DNA of 64,000 nt, from contig NZ_CP046902.1 of the NCBI RefSeq assembly GCF_009789555.1, positions 4,108,001 to 4,172,000 on the forward strand, in the 5' to 3' direction. Shown one piece after another: positions 1 through 8,818 of the stretch. A program made the translations under genes and the position numbers. This DNA comes from Stutzerimonas stutzeri. GTDB lineage: Bacteria > Pseudomonadota > Gammaproteobacteria > Pseudomonadales > Pseudomonadaceae. Position 1 is the stretch's first letter; the number at the start of each line of letters is the position of its first letter. The notes beneath the pieces are model-generated. The model made no database searches, was not told the origin of the DNA, and saw only the letters and a list, made by a program, of their open reading frames with translations.

Positions 1-1321
1 CCATCGGCGGGCTATCCTGCGGGTCGTCAACGGTAAAGGCAGTCCACAATTCCCAATTGCCCTGCGACCGTGTCAGCAAGCTGCCGAACAGCGGATACCA
101 TTCTTCTGCCTGGTGACTGGCGATGCCGACGCCCGCCTCACCGTCCATGGCTTCTTTGAGCAGTTCGGTCAGGCGCGTGAACAGGTCGGTCAGCTTGGCA
201 AAGCCCTTTTTCAGCTCGATACCCAACTCGATCAGGTGCTCGGGTACAACGCCTCCGACAAAGCGGTGGCGCGGTCGCTCGCGACCCTCCATGTCTTCCC
301 CGGCCTTGAAATCGGCCAATTGCTCGCACGCACTGAACATGAACTGCTGCTGGCTGCGCAAGTCGCGGGCGATCTCCGGCACCGCTTCGATGAGCCGACC
401 GAGATCGCCTGGCAACGGATGCTGAGCCAGCAGCTTGGTCAGGTTCTTTTCGACCTGGGCAAGCCAGTCGGCGGTTGATCGCAGCCGGGTGAAATGAGCG
501 AAATGACCAATCGCCTTGTCCGGCAGATGATGGCCCTCGTCAAAGACATAAAGGGTGTCGCGCGGGTCCGGCAGCACGGCCCCGCCGCCCAGCGCCAGAT
601 CGGCCAGCACCATGTCGTGATTGGTCACGATGACATCGACCTTGGTCATGCCCTCGCGCGCCTTGTAGAACGCACATTGCTGGAAATTGGGGCAATGACG
701 CCCGGTGCATTGGCTGTGGTCGGTGGTCAGGCGAGCCCAGTCGGGATCGGCCAGTTCCTCCGGCCAGCTGTCACGATCGCCATCCCAACGGTTGCCGGCA
801 AGCTTTTCGATCATGCTGCCAAACAGCTTTTCGCTGCGCTCGTCGACATCGATGCGAAAGCCTTCTTCTTCGAACAACTGAGCGGTGGCGCTCTGCGCCT
901 GGCCTTCCTGCAGCAGCACGTCGAGCTTGGACAGGCACAAGTAGCGGCCTCGCCCCTTGGCCAGGGCGAAGGAAAAATTGAGCCCGCTGTTGCGCATCAG
1001 GTCCGGCAGGTCCTTGTGCACGATTTGCTCCTGCAAGGCGACAGTGGCCGTCGCGATCACCAGCCGTTTGCCGGCGGCCTTGGCCGTCGGGATAGCCGCC
1101 ATGCTATAGGCGACGGTCTTGCCGGTGCCGGTCCCCGCCTCGACGGCGACAACCGCCGGCTCACCCTCTCGCCGACCTTCGTCGTCGGCTTTGATCGCGC
1201 CCAGGACCTTCGCCACTTCAGCGATCATCAGGCGCTGGCCATAGCGCGGCTTGAGGCCTTTGGCTTCGAGAAATCGAGAGTAGGCGCCCTGGATCTGGGA
1301 CTTGAGTTCGGTGCTGAGCAT
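1..1321 (-). CDS. dinG: ATP-dependent DNA helicase DinG (3' end cut by window)
   Basis: Superfamily 2 iron-sulfur helicase of the XPD/DinG family, which unwinds 5'-tailed duplexes, D-loops and R-loops. Reading down from the ATG at 1321 gives MLSTELKSQIQGAYSRF, then a Walker A segment EAGTGTGKT, cysteines in CLSK and CTGRHCPNFQQC that fit the four-Cys Fe-S cluster, and the Walker B box DEGHH (a DEAH variant typical of DinG). No stop occurs before base 1, so about 440 residues are present and the C-terminal helicase domain lies outside. A LexA-type box sits 11 bp upstream of the start, matching the SOS control known for dinG. The gene is divergent from the CopD-like gene at 1410. Confidence 0.93.
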   Translation of the reverse strand, partial: MLSTELKSQIQGAYSRFLEAKGLKPRYGQRLMIAEVAKVLGAIKADDEGRREGEPAVVAVEAGTGTGKTVAYSMAAIPTAKAAGKRLVIATATVALQEQIVHKDLPDLMRNSGLNFSFALAKGRGRYLCLSKLDVLLQEGQAQSATAQLFEEEGFRIDVDERSEKLFGSMIEKLAGNRWDGDRDSWPEELADPDWARLTTDHSQCTGRHCPNFQQCAFYKAREGMTKVDVIVTNHDMVLADLALGGGAVLPDPRDTLYVFDEGHHLPDKAIGHFAHFTRLRSTADWLAQVEKNLTKLLAQHPLPGDLGRLIEAVPEIARDLRSQQQFMFSACEQLADFKAGEDMEGRERPRHRFVGGVVPEHLIELGIELKKGFAKLTDLFTRLTELLKEAMDGEAGVGIASHQAEEWYPLFGSLLTRSQGNWELWTAFTVDDPQDSPPM

Positions 1322-1332
1322 GGGCGCGGAAG

Positions 1333-1348
1333 CTGTATATATTTTCAG
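1333..1348. promoter_or_regulatory. LexA (SOS) box upstream of dinG
   Basis: CTGTATATATTTTCAG fits the CTG-N10-CAG LexA operator with an AT-rich core. It lies 11 bp before the dinG start codon, where bound LexA would block transcription. The same type of box precedes recA in this window. Confidence 0.8.
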
Positions 1349-1409
1349 TATTTCGATGGGGTGGCTATGATAGCGCGCGTTCGTTCAATCGCCACCGGAG
1401 ATTTGCCCA

Positions 1410-1874
1410 ATGACCGCCTTCGCCCTGCTCTATTCGTTCCATGTCCTGGCCGCCGTGATATGGGTCGGCGGCATGTTCTTCGCCTGGATGGTGCTGCGCC
1501 CCGCCGCCGTGTCCGAGCTTGCGGCCCCCGAGCGACTGAAACTGTGGGCCGAGGTGTTTCGGCGTTTCTTCAAATGGATCTGGGTCGCCGTTCTGGTATT
1601 ACCGATCAGCGGTATCGGGATGTGGCACATGCGATTCGAGGGTCTCGACGCGGCACCCCGCTACGTTCACGTCATGGCAGGGCTGTTTCTGGTGATGCTG
1701 GCGCTGTTCCTGCGGATCCAATGGCTGCTGTTGCCCGAACTCAAACGCGCCATCGCGGCGCAGAACTGGCCTGAAGGCGGCACGGCACTGGGCAAGATCC
1801 GCGGCCTCGTCGGCACCAACCTGCTGTTGGGACTGCTGGTCGTGGCATTGGCCAGCGCACGCCCGCTGTTCTGA
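1410..1874 (+). CDS. CopD-family integral membrane protein
   Basis: A 154-residue protein with four predicted membrane helices (about residues 5-27, 50-70, 80-100 and 132-150). The His and Trp residues in the first helix (YSFHVLAAVIWVGGMFF) are typical of the CopD/YckC-like heme- or copper-associated membrane family. The function of stand-alone short members is not established; copper import or heme binding are only family-level suggestions. It is divergent from dinG and ends at a strong bidirectional terminator shared with the convergent OmpA-type gene. Confidence 0.75.
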   Translation: MTAFALLYSFHVLAAVIWVGGMFFAWMVLRPAAVSELAAPERLKLWAEVFRRFFKWIWVAVLVLPISGIGMWHMRFEGLDAAPRYVHVMAGLFLVMLALFLRIQWLLLPELKRAIAAQNWPEGGTALGKIRGLVGTNLLLGLLVVALASARPLF

Positions 1875-1907
1875 ACCAGCCAGACGAACCGTCGGAGGGC
1901 CTAGATG

Positions 1908-1936
1908 AAAAAGCCGGGCGAAATGCCCGGCTTTTT
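1908..1936. terminator. Bidirectional Rho-independent terminator
   Basis: AAAAAGCCGGGC pairs perfectly with GCCCGGCTTTTT across a 5-nt loop. A T-run follows on either strand. It lies between the convergent CopD-like and OmpA-type genes. Confidence 0.9.
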
Positions 1937-1954
1937 TTGCAGCATCGCCTCGGA

Positions 1955-2593
1955 TCAAGGACGAGCTTCAACCTCGGCTTCTACACGACGGTTGATCGCA
2001 CGACCCTCGGCCGTCGAGTTATCGGCAACCGGGCGGGATTCGCCGTAACCGACCGCATCGACACGACTCGCGTCCAGGCCATGCTGATTGACCAGCACAT
2101 CGCGCACGGCATTGGCGCGGCGCTCGGACAGGCGCTGGTTGTACGCATCGGTACCCACCGAGTCAGTATGCCCTTCGACCACAGTCGAGGTCTGGCCATA
2201 CTGTTTCATGAAGTCGGCCAGGTCCTGGATGTCAGCCATGCTGTCCTGCTTGACTTCTGCGCGGTCGAAGTCGAACTTCACGTCCAGTTCGACGCGAACG
2301 GGTTCGGCCATGGGCTCCGGCTCGGGCTCGGCAACCGGTACCGGCTCAACGGTTTCGACTACGGCGACCGTCTCTTGCTCAGTGCCGTTGGCCCAGCAGT
2401 ACGCCGCCGCCATACCGCCGCCGATCAACGCGCCATAACCGGCATAGGTACTGCTTTCGATTGCACCCAGCGCAGCGCCAGTCACGCCGCCGACAGCCGC
2501 ACATGTGGGCCAATCCTGCTTCTGCACCCCTGCACAGCCGGCCAGGACGGTGGTCATTACTATCACGGGTACTGCTGTCCGTAAGCTACTCAT
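1955..2593 (-). CDS. OmpA-family peptidoglycan-associated lipoprotein
   Basis: A 212-residue precursor. The N-terminus has a hydrophobic signal and a lipobox LAGC with Cys20 as the likely lipidated residue. Residues about 30-65 form a glycine-rich zipper-like stretch (GGVTGAALGAI, GYGALIGGGMA), followed by a Pro/Glu linker. Residues about 100-210 form an OmpA C-terminal domain with KFDFD, the loop EGHTDSVGT and the peptidoglycan-binding pattern NQRLSERRA. It probably anchors the outer membrane to peptidoglycan. A good AGGAGG ribosome site precedes the ATG. The full-length porin OprF is a different, larger protein. Confidence 0.88.
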   Translation of the reverse strand: MSSLRTAVPVIVMTTVLAGCAGVQKQDWPTCAAVGGVTGAALGAIESSTYAGYGALIGGGMAAAYCWANGTEQETVAVVETVEPVPVAEPEPEPMAEPVRVELDVKFDFDRAEVKQDSMADIQDLADFMKQYGQTSTVVEGHTDSVGTDAYNQRLSERRANAVRDVLVNQHGLDASRVDAVGYGESRPVADNSTAEGRAINRRVEAEVEARP

Positions 2594-2763
2594 TGGTAAA
2601 ACCTCCTAGTTTGGGATCGGCCAGAGCGCCATGCGGACGGCATAAGCGGCTCTAGTTATTACGAGACTAGGACGGCACGCGCCGCCGCGCTAGTCTTTAC
2701 GCTGCGACAGAGTGTACGAATCACACATTCTGCCGCCCGAAACGTCTCATCGAGGATCCTGGC

Positions 2764-3261
2764 TTGGTTGCATCCCATACATTGCAAACACCGCAGCAGG
2801 CGCTGGCCGCACTGCTTGAACACCACGTTCCGACGCGGTTGCTGCATGTCGGACGCAGCGACATGCCCGCAATCGACGCATTCAGCCGTAGCCACCCAAA
2901 CAGTCAGCTCGATCGCTCGCCGTCCGCCCCATTGCCCGAAGACCTGGCCCGTCGTCGCTACGACTTGGCCATCATCGCCGATTGCCTGGAGCACCTGCCC
3001 AAACGCGACGGCCTGCAGTTGCTTGGCGGTATTCGCAATCTCAACGCCAGCCGCATCGCGGTCCTGGTCGATCTCGGCGCGTGCGGTTGGCAGGCCACCG
3101 ATTTTTTCGCCCTCGCGTTGCAGATCAATGCGCATTTCGAGCGCGACGGACAGACCCTGACCCTCTTCACCTACGACCTGCATGCTTACAAGCAGGTTCC
3201 GGACTGGTTGAACGCGAAGTTCTGGGCCAATCCGCAGATGTTCGGTAAATATTGGTGGTGA
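2764..3261 (+). CDS. Hypothetical protein, DUF6231-like
   Basis: A 165-residue soluble protein with a TTG start, otherwise open back to the intergenic region. I see a methyltransferase-like fold hint in RRRYDLAIIADCLEHLPK (residues about 66-80) but no clear SAM-binding glycine motif. It resembles a family of unknown function common in pseudomonads. It lies 6 bp upstream of ychJ, so the two are probably co-transcribed. The start is uncertain; an in-frame ATG at about 2860 would remove the first third. Confidence 0.7.
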   Translation: MVASHTLQTPQQALAALLEHHVPTRLLHVGRSDMPAIDAFSRSHPNSQLDRSPSAPLPEDLARRRYDLAIIADCLEHLPKRDGLQLLGGIRNLNASRIAVLVDLGACGWQATDFFALALQINAHFERDGQTLTLFTYDLHAYKQVPDWLNAKFWANPQMFGKYWW

Positions 3262-3267
3262 TGCCTG

Positions 3268-3756
3268 ATGATCGACCCTGACCCACACCGCGATATCCGC
3301 TGCCCTTGTGGCAGCGGCGACCCCCTAGAGGCGTGCTGCGGGCGCTACCACGGCGGGCTCCCGGCGCCGAGCGCGGAGCGGCTGATGCGGTCACGCTACA
3401 GCGCCTACGTGCTCGGATTGATCGATTACATCGAGTCCACCACACTGCCTGTCCAGCAGCCTTCGCTGGACCTCCAGTCGATGAAGGCCTGGAGTGCCGG
3501 CAGCACCTGGCTGGGGCTCGAGGTGGAAGAAAGCCAACTGCTCGGCGGACAGCCAGAACACGCGCGCGTCACGTTCACCGCTCGCTGGCACGACCTGACG
3601 GGTGAGCATGTCCAGCATGAACGCTCAGCCTTCGTCCAGCACGACGGGAAATGGTATTTCATCGACCCGACCGTCCCGCTGAATGCCGGTCGCAACGACC
3701 CCTGCCCGTGCGGCAGCGGCCAGAAGTTCAAGAAGTGCTGCGCTGCCTATCTATAG
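3268..3756 (+). CDS. ychJ: YchJ-family protein with SEC-C zinc motifs
   Basis: A 162-residue protein with a SEC-C-like zinc motif at each end (CPCGSGDPLEACC near the N-terminus and CPCGSGQKFKKCC at the C-terminus), framing a central NTF2-like domain (UPF0225/YchJ). The SEC-C motif is the zinc-binding tail also found on SecA. The function of YchJ is unknown. Length and both motifs match the family. A strong hairpin terminator follows. Confidence 0.9.
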   Translation: MIDPDPHRDIRCPCGSGDPLEACCGRYHGGLPAPSAERLMRSRYSAYVLGLIDYIESTTLPVQQPSLDLQSMKAWSAGSTWLGLEVEESQLLGGQPEHARVTFTARWHDLTGEHVQHERSAFVQHDGKWYFIDPTVPLNAGRNDPCPCGSGQKFKKCCAAYL

Positions 3757-3771
3757 TCTCCCCGCCACGAA

Positions 3772-3806
3772 AAAGGCCGGCAGGCGTATCGCGCCAACCG
3801 GCCTTT
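3772..3806. terminator. Hairpin terminator between ychJ and fpr
   Basis: AAAGGCCGG pairs with CCGGCCTTT across a 17-nt loop that itself contains a small GGCG/CGCC stem. It lies between two convergent genes and can serve both. Confidence 0.8.
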
Positions 3807-3822
3807 CACTGGCGGCGCCCGA

Positions 3823-4599
3823 TCACTTCTCGACGAACGCGCGCTCGATCAGGTAATGCCCCGGATCGCCCATGCGCGGCGAAGCCTTCAGCCCGAAGCT
3901 ATCCAGGACTTCACTGGTCTCGGCCAGCATGCTCGGGCTCCCGCAGATCATCGCGCGGTCATCCTCGGGGTTGATCGGAGGAAGGCCGATATCGCTGAAC
4001 AGCTTGCCGCTGCGCATCAGGTCGGTGAGGCGGCCCTGGTTTTCGAACGGCTCGCGCGTCACGGTCGGGTAGTAAATCAACTTGCCCTTCAGGGCGTCTC
4101 CAAAAAACTCGTTCTGCGGCAGATGCTCGGTGATGAATTCCCGATAAGCCACCTCGTTCACATAGCGCACGCCGTGAACCAGAACCACCTTCTCGAAACG
4201 CTCATAGGTTTCCGGATCCTGGATCACACTGATGAACGGCGCCAGCCCCGTACCCGTGCTCAGCAGGTAAAGATGCTTGGCGGGCAACAGGTCGTCCAGC
4301 ACCAGCGTACCGGTGGGCTTGCGACTGACCATCAGCGAATCACCTTCCTTGAGGTGCTGCAGACGAGACGTCAGCGGGCCATCCGGTACCTTGATGCTGA
4401 AGAATTCAAGGTGCTCTTCGTAATTGGGGCTGGCGATGCTGTAGGCACGCATCAATGGCCGGCCTTCCACTTCCAGACCGATCATCACGAACTGGCCATT
4501 TTCAAAGCGCAGGCCCGGATTACGGGTCGTTTTGAAGCTGAACAACGTGTCGTTCCAGTGATGCACACTGAGGACTCGCTCTACGTTCAGGTTGCTCAT
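3823..4599 (-). CDS. fpr: Ferredoxin-NADP(+) reductase
   Basis: A 258-residue flavoprotein that exchanges electrons between NADPH and ferredoxin or flavodoxin and supports oxidative-stress defence. The FAD domain carries RAYSIASPNYEEHLEFF (residues about 51-67) and the NADP domain carries LLSTGTGLAPFISVI and MICGSPSML. The C-terminus RAFVEK, with a short extension after the usual terminal aromatic, is typical of the bacterial subclass. It is divergent from the LysR gene at 4714, as in the fpr-finR pair of Pseudomonas. Confidence 0.95.
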   Translation of the reverse strand: MSNLNVERVLSVHHWNDTLFSFKTTRNPGLRFENGQFVMIGLEVEGRPLMRAYSIASPNYEEHLEFFSIKVPDGPLTSRLQHLKEGDSLMVSRKPTGTLVLDDLLPAKHLYLLSTGTGLAPFISVIQDPETYERFEKVVLVHGVRYVNEVAYREFITEHLPQNEFFGDALKGKLIYYPTVTREPFENQGRLTDLMRSGKLFSDIGLPPINPEDDRAMICGSPSMLAETSEVLDSFGLKASPRMGDPGHYLIERAFVEK

Positions 4600-4663
4600 G
4601 TACGGTTTCCCCTTCCAGCGCGCGACGGGCGCTTCGATATTTGCGTGAGTTTAACGGCACCGC

Positions 4664-4702
4664 TAATATCCGCTAAACGAATATTAACGATATAGCTTAT
4701 CG
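4664..4702. promoter_or_regulatory. Dyad symmetries in the fpr-finR divergent promoter region
   Basis: Two adjacent AT-rich inverted repeats lie in the 114-bp gap. TAATAT (4664-4669) faces ATATTA (4681-4686), and CGATA (4688-4692) faces TATCG (4698-4702). LysR-type regulators bind such T-N11-A dyads between divergent genes, so these are the best candidates for FinR sites. This is inferred from position and symmetry only. Confidence 0.5.
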
Positions 4703-4713
4703 GTTATATAGAT

Positions 4714-5640
4714 ATGCATTTTACGCTGCGCCAGCTCGAGGTGTTCGTTTCCGTCGCCCGTCAGGAAAGCGTCTCGCGCGCGGCCCAGAGCCTGGCGCTG
4801 TCGCAGTCGGCCACCAGCACGTCGCTGGCCGAGCTGGAGCGTCAATCCGGGTGCCAGTTGTTCGACCGCGCCGGCAAACGCCTGTGGCTGAACGCGCTGG
4901 GCCGCCAGTTGCTACCGCAAGCGGTGAGCCTGCTCGATCAGGCCAAAGCCATCGAAGATCTGCTCGCCGGCAAAACCGGCTTTGGCTCACTCAACGTCGG
5001 CGCAACCCTGACCATCGGCAACTACCTGGCGACCCTGCTGATCGGGAGCTTCATGCAGCGCCATCCGGAGTGCCGGGTGAAACTGCACGTACAGAACACC
5101 GCCCACATCGTCCAGCAGGTCGCCCAGCATGAACTCGACCTGGGGCTGATCGAAGGTGACTGCCAGCACCCGGACATCGAAGTGCTGCCGTGGGTCGAAG
5201 ACGAGCTGGTGGTGTTCTGTGCACCGCAGCACCCATTGGCGAATCGCGCCGAGGCGAGTCTGGAGCAGCTTTCACGCGAAGCGTGGATCCTTCGCGAGCA
5301 GGGCTCGGGCACACGCCTGACATTCGACCATGCCATGCGCCATCATCCCGCCAAACTCAATATCCGGCTCGAACTCGAGCACACCGAAGCGATCAAGCGA
5401 GCCGTCGAGTCCGGCCTGGGAATTGGCTGTATCTCAAGACTGGCGCTGCGCGACGCGTTTCGCCGGGGAAGCCTGGTTGCAGTAGAAACCGCTGAACTGG
5501 ATTTGAGCCGGCAGTTCTACTTCATCTGGCACTCGTCCAAGTACCAGACCGCGGCGATGCGCGAGTTCATCGAGCAGTGCCGGGCGCTGACTGCCGGCAT
5601 CCGGCGCAGTGACGAGATTGTATTGCCGACCATCGCCTGA
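4714..5640 (+). CDS. finR: LysR-family regulator, FinR-type
   Basis: A 308-residue LysR protein. The N-terminal winged HTH (residues 1-60) starts MHFTLRQLEVFVSVARQESV with the recognition segment SLALSQSATSTSLAELERQ. The effector domain follows to about residue 295. In Pseudomonas the LysR gene divergent from fpr encodes FinR, which activates fpr under superoxide stress and with sulfite-related signals. I use the name from that synteny. There is no clear Shine-Dalgarno before the ATG, so translation may be leaderless or weak, or the start may be misplaced. Confidence 0.85.
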   Translation: MHFTLRQLEVFVSVARQESVSRAAQSLALSQSATSTSLAELERQSGCQLFDRAGKRLWLNALGRQLLPQAVSLLDQAKAIEDLLAGKTGFGSLNVGATLTIGNYLATLLIGSFMQRHPECRVKLHVQNTAHIVQQVAQHELDLGLIEGDCQHPDIEVLPWVEDELVVFCAPQHPLANRAEASLEQLSREAWILREQGSGTRLTFDHAMRHHPAKLNIRLELEHTEAIKRAVESGLGIGCISRLALRDAFRRGSLVAVETAELDLSRQFYFIWHSSKYQTAAMREFIEQCRALTAGIRRSDEIVLPTIA

Positions 5641-5734
5641 TGACCGAATGAACCGACCCGTCTGCGAACCATCACAGCCGCGAGCGATGGCGTTGCCTGC
5701 CGGTTGCCTAAAACGCTGCTCGAGCAGGCCTCGA

Positions 5735-6385
5735 TCAGTTGCCCGGAATCGAACCCATCTGCTGCAGCAACAACGCGGCCTGGGTCCGGGTGCGCACGCC
5801 CAGCTTGCGGAAGATCGCGGTGACATGCGCCTTGATGGTCGCCTCGGACACACTGAGTTCGTAGGCGATCTGCTTGTTCAACAGGCCGTCACACACCATG
5901 GTCAGTACACGAAACTGCTGGGGCGTGAGACTGGCAAGGCCTTCGCTGGCCGCCTTCGCCTCGGGACTCACATGCGCGACGTCCTGAATGTTACTGGGCC
6001 ACCATACATCGCCGTCGAGCACCACTTGCACGGCCTCCTGGATGGTCTCCAGGGAGCTGGACTTGGGAATGAAGCCGCTGGCGCCGAATTCGCGCGAGCG
6101 GGCGACGACCGCCGAATCCTCTTGCGCCGAGATCATGACCACCGGGATCTGCGGATACTGCCCCCTGAGCAGTACCAGGCCGGAAAACCCATAAGCGCCC
6201 GGCATGTTCAGGTCCAATAACACCAGGTCCCAATCGGCGGTTCGATCCAGCTGGGCTTCCAGTTCGGCGATGCTTGCCGCTTCGGACAACCGCACGCCAC
6301 TGCCCAGGCCAAGCGTCAACGCCTGCTGGAGGGCACTGCGAAACAACGGATGATCATCGGCGATAAGGATTTCGTAAGCAGCCAT
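5735..6385 (-). CDS. erdR: LuxR-type response regulator, ErdR-like
   Basis: A 216-residue two-domain response regulator. The receiver domain (1-120) has acidic residues in ADDHP, the phospho-acceptor Asp in LLDLNMPG and Lys in PKSSS. A NarL/LuxR HTH (about 148-210) follows with LTPQQFRVLTMVCDGLLNKQIA and VSEATIKAHVTAIFRKL. The sequence style matches ErdR of Pseudomonas, part of the regulatory network for ethanol and acetate oxidation. The exact orthology is my recognition, not tested. No sensor kinase is adjacent. Confidence 0.85.
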   Translation of the reverse strand: MAAYEILIADDHPLFRSALQQALTLGLGSGVRLSEAASIAELEAQLDRTADWDLVLLDLNMPGAYGFSGLVLLRGQYPQIPVVMISAQEDSAVVARSREFGASGFIPKSSSLETIQEAVQVVLDGDVWWPSNIQDVAHVSPEAKAASEGLASLTPQQFRVLTMVCDGLLNKQIAYELSVSEATIKAHVTAIFRKLGVRTRTQAALLLQQMGSIPGN

Positions 6386-6621
6386 GGCGGACCTATAGTT
6401 TTTATTGGCGCTTTCACCGGCCGGAGCCGGATGCCGGCATCACGCCGGTAAGAACCCGGAATATGCTTGAGGATGGACCGAAGGTGATGATATCGCGCCA
6501 CCACTGTAAATTCGATCACCGTCGCGCATTTAATCGAGCATTTTGCCAGCCAGACAGCCAGGCGGTGGTCAAGCGCATCGGTTTGAGGCAAAGTTCCCGG
6601 CTTTCCCTGACGAGCCCAAAC

Positions 6622-7539
6622 ATGCGTAACCAAGCCCTTCGCGCCGATTTCCTGATGCTCATCACGGCCATGATCTGGGGGAGCGCTTTTGTCGCACAGC
6701 GGGTCGGGATGGATAACATCGGTCCGTTCCTGTTCACCGGCCTGCGCTTCGCATTGGGTGCGCTGGTGCTACTGCCTTTGCTGCTTCGCCAGGGCCGTGG
6801 CGCTGCCCGACATGAACCGTTCTTTCAACGCGGTCTGCTGCTTGGCGGTCTCAGCATGGGACTTGCGCTCACGCTGGGCATCAATCTGCAACAGGTTGGC
6901 CTGCTGTTCACCAGTGTCACCAACTCCGGGTTCATCACCGGTTTGTACGTCATCGTCGTGCCGCTGCTGGGACTGATCATCGGCCAGCGAACCGGAATGG
7001 GCACCTGGCTGGGGGCGATCCTGGCGGTGGTGGGCATGGCGCTGCTCAGCATCGACGAAAACTTCCAGGTTGCCTCCGGTGACTGGATACAACTGGCCGG
7101 GGCATTCGTGTGGGGCGTGCACGTGTTGCTGGTGAGCTTCTTCGTCAGCCGCCACGACGCCATTCGCCTGGCGTTTCTGCAGTTCGTTACCTGCGCGGTG
7201 GTCAGTCTGGTGCTGGCAGCAATTTTCGAAGACGCCACGCTGGACAGCATCTGGCTGGCGGCGCCAGCGCTGGTATATGGCGGCATGTTTGCGGTCGGGG
7301 TCGGCTATACCTTGCAGGTCGTGGCGCAGAAGCACGCCATTGCCTCGCATGCAGCCGTCATCCTGTCGCTCGAAGCGGTGTTCGCCGCTGTGGCCGGCGC
7401 CTTGTTCCTCGACGAAAGCCTCAGCCTACGTGGCTATTTCGGCTGTGCGCTGATGTTCGTAGGTATGCTCGCCGCGCAGCTCTGGCCTCGCAAGCCAGTA
7501 CCGGCGCCGATTGAGGTTGCGCAAACCGCCAGGCACTGA
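6622..7539 (+). CDS. EamA/DMT-family exporter
   Basis: A 305-residue inner-membrane protein with about ten helices in two EamA repeats (residues about 8-140 and 150-290). Family hallmarks are ITAMIWGSAFVAQRVGM near the start and ILSLEAVFAAVAGALFLDE in the second repeat. Such carriers export amino acids or other metabolites; the substrate cannot be read from sequence. I start at the ATG at 6622 because the protein begins MRNQALRADFLML there as in relatives; the reading frame is open further upstream. Confidence 0.88.
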   Translation: MRNQALRADFLMLITAMIWGSAFVAQRVGMDNIGPFLFTGLRFALGALVLLPLLLRQGRGAARHEPFFQRGLLLGGLSMGLALTLGINLQQVGLLFTSVTNSGFITGLYVIVVPLLGLIIGQRTGMGTWLGAILAVVGMALLSIDENFQVASGDWIQLAGAFVWGVHVLLVSFFVSRHDAIRLAFLQFVTCAVVSLVLAAIFEDATLDSIWLAAPALVYGGMFAVGVGYTLQVVAQKHAIASHAAVILSLEAVFAAVAGALFLDESLSLRGYFGCALMFVGMLAAQLWPRKPVPAPIEVAQTARH

Positions 7540-7552
7540 GCGCACCCGAACC

Positions 7553-8269
7553 TCACGGGCGGGCGAGCGCGGCCAGCGCCCGGTGAGTGGCATCATCCGG
7601 GTCCGGCGTGCGGTGATGCTTGGCCGCCAGGTAGTGATCGGTGAATGCATCGAGCCAGCCGTCCAGCGCACCTGCAGCCTGTTCATCACCGGCCAGCTGC
7701 AGGCATAACGCGGCAACTTCCGCGGTGCACAGGTGTTCACTGCGCGTCGAACGACGCAGCCGATAGCGTGACAATACCTCGGCCTGCAGGCTCAACACCG
7801 GCAAACGGTTCAGATAAGGGCTCTTTCGAAACATTTTTCGCGCTTCGGTCCAGGTCGCGTCGAGCAGGATGAACAGCGGGCGCCTGCCGGTCACGCGATC
7901 GACCGTGGAAACTACCCGCTCGGGTTCGGCGTATTCGCCAGGAAATACCACGAACGGCTCGTATCGGTCATCGTCCAACAATTGCAGCAAGGCCGCATCC
8001 ACGCCGGTGCGCTGCCAGGTGAAGGCGTGCGTGTCGGCCACGATGTCGGCGATCAGCCAACCGGTGTTGCTCGGCTTCAGCGGCTCGATGTCGTGCATGA
8101 TCAGGCACACCGCGCTCTGCGCCGCGACATGAGGTTGCCAGGCGCACAGGCAATGGCTGGGCGAGGCTCGACAGCGGGCGCAGCGGGGCGTACGGGAACC
8201 GCGTGCGATAAAGGGCTTGGCGCTGCGAGCCAGGCGCGCGTCGCGCAGGCGGGCTACGGCATGAGGCAT
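7553..8269 (-). CDS. tapT: DTW-domain tRNA-uridine aminocarboxypropyltransferase
   Basis: A 238-residue DTW-domain protein. It has the N-terminal cysteine cluster CARCRASPSHCLC, the signature LLDATWTEARKMF, and LRRSTRSEHLCTAEVAA. The family (TapT/YfiP, Tsr3-related) transfers the aminocarboxypropyl group of SAM to uridine 47 of tRNAs to make acp3U. It is convergent with the DMT exporter. The gene name is by family; a paralogous DTW protein with the same reaction on other tRNAs cannot be excluded. Confidence 0.82.
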   Translation of the reverse strand: MPHAVARLRDARLARSAKPFIARGSRTPRCARCRASPSHCLCAWQPHVAAQSAVCLIMHDIEPLKPSNTGWLIADIVADTHAFTWQRTGVDAALLQLLDDDRYEPFVVFPGEYAEPERVVSTVDRVTGRRPLFILLDATWTEARKMFRKSPYLNRLPVLSLQAEVLSRYRLRRSTRSEHLCTAEVAALCLQLAGDEQAAGALDGWLDAFTDHYLAAKHHRTPDPDDATHRALAALARP

Positions 8270-8390
8270 TGGGAATGTTCGACCGATTCGATTGAGGGCC
8301 GCAGTTTATCAGCCTGCGCCGAATCCATGCCGTCGCTGAACCGTGCCGATCGACACCGGTCGAACGTCGGCAGTCATCAGGAGATTTATC

Positions 8391-8783
8391 ATGCACCGTC
8401 TGACCACTCTATTCACGCTCTGCCTCGCCCTTCCCTTTGCTCATGCCGCCTCGGCGCAGGATCAGGCACTCGGCCAGTTGCTCGACCAGGTTGCCCGCGA
8501 AAGCAGCGTGGGCACGCCGCGCGCGATCAATTCCGACCTTCTCGACGAAGGCTACAGCGTTGACGGCAACGAGCTGGTCAACCACCTGAGCGTCCAACCG
8601 CGCCACGCCGCGCAGATGCGTGACAACCCTAAGCAGGTTCGCACACAACTGGCGGCCAGCGTCTGCAACAACGATGGCCTACGCCAACTCATGAGCCAGG
8701 GCGCGGTGTTGCGCTTCGAATTCAGCGAGTATCAGAGCAAGAAGCCGATCACCACCGAGCGGTACCGCTCCAGCGACTGCTGA
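8391..8783 (+). CDS. Secreted QSregVF-family protein
   Basis: A 130-residue protein with a cleavable signal peptide (MHRLTTLFTLCLALPFAHAASA, cut near residue 22). The remaining roughly 108 residues match what I know of the putative quorum-sensing-regulated virulence factor family (PA3611-like), including two cysteines that may form a disulfide. The role is unknown. The ATG is preceded by AGGAG. Despite the family name, nothing here shows quorum-sensing control. Confidence 0.72.
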   Translation: MHRLTTLFTLCLALPFAHAASAQDQALGQLLDQVARESSVGTPRAINSDLLDEGYSVDGNELVNHLSVQPRHAAQMRDNPKQVRTQLAASVCNNDGLRQLMSQGAVLRFEFSEYQSKKPITTERYRSSDC

Positions 8784-8818
8784 TTCACAGGCCTGCCGAG
8801 GGCCGCTGATCAACGGCC

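Noticed and set aside
494..1774. Long rightward ORF (426 codons) opposite dinG
   Set aside because: The minus strand gives an unmistakable DinG with Walker A, Fe-S cysteines and DEGHH. The rightward frame is a shadow with no domain.
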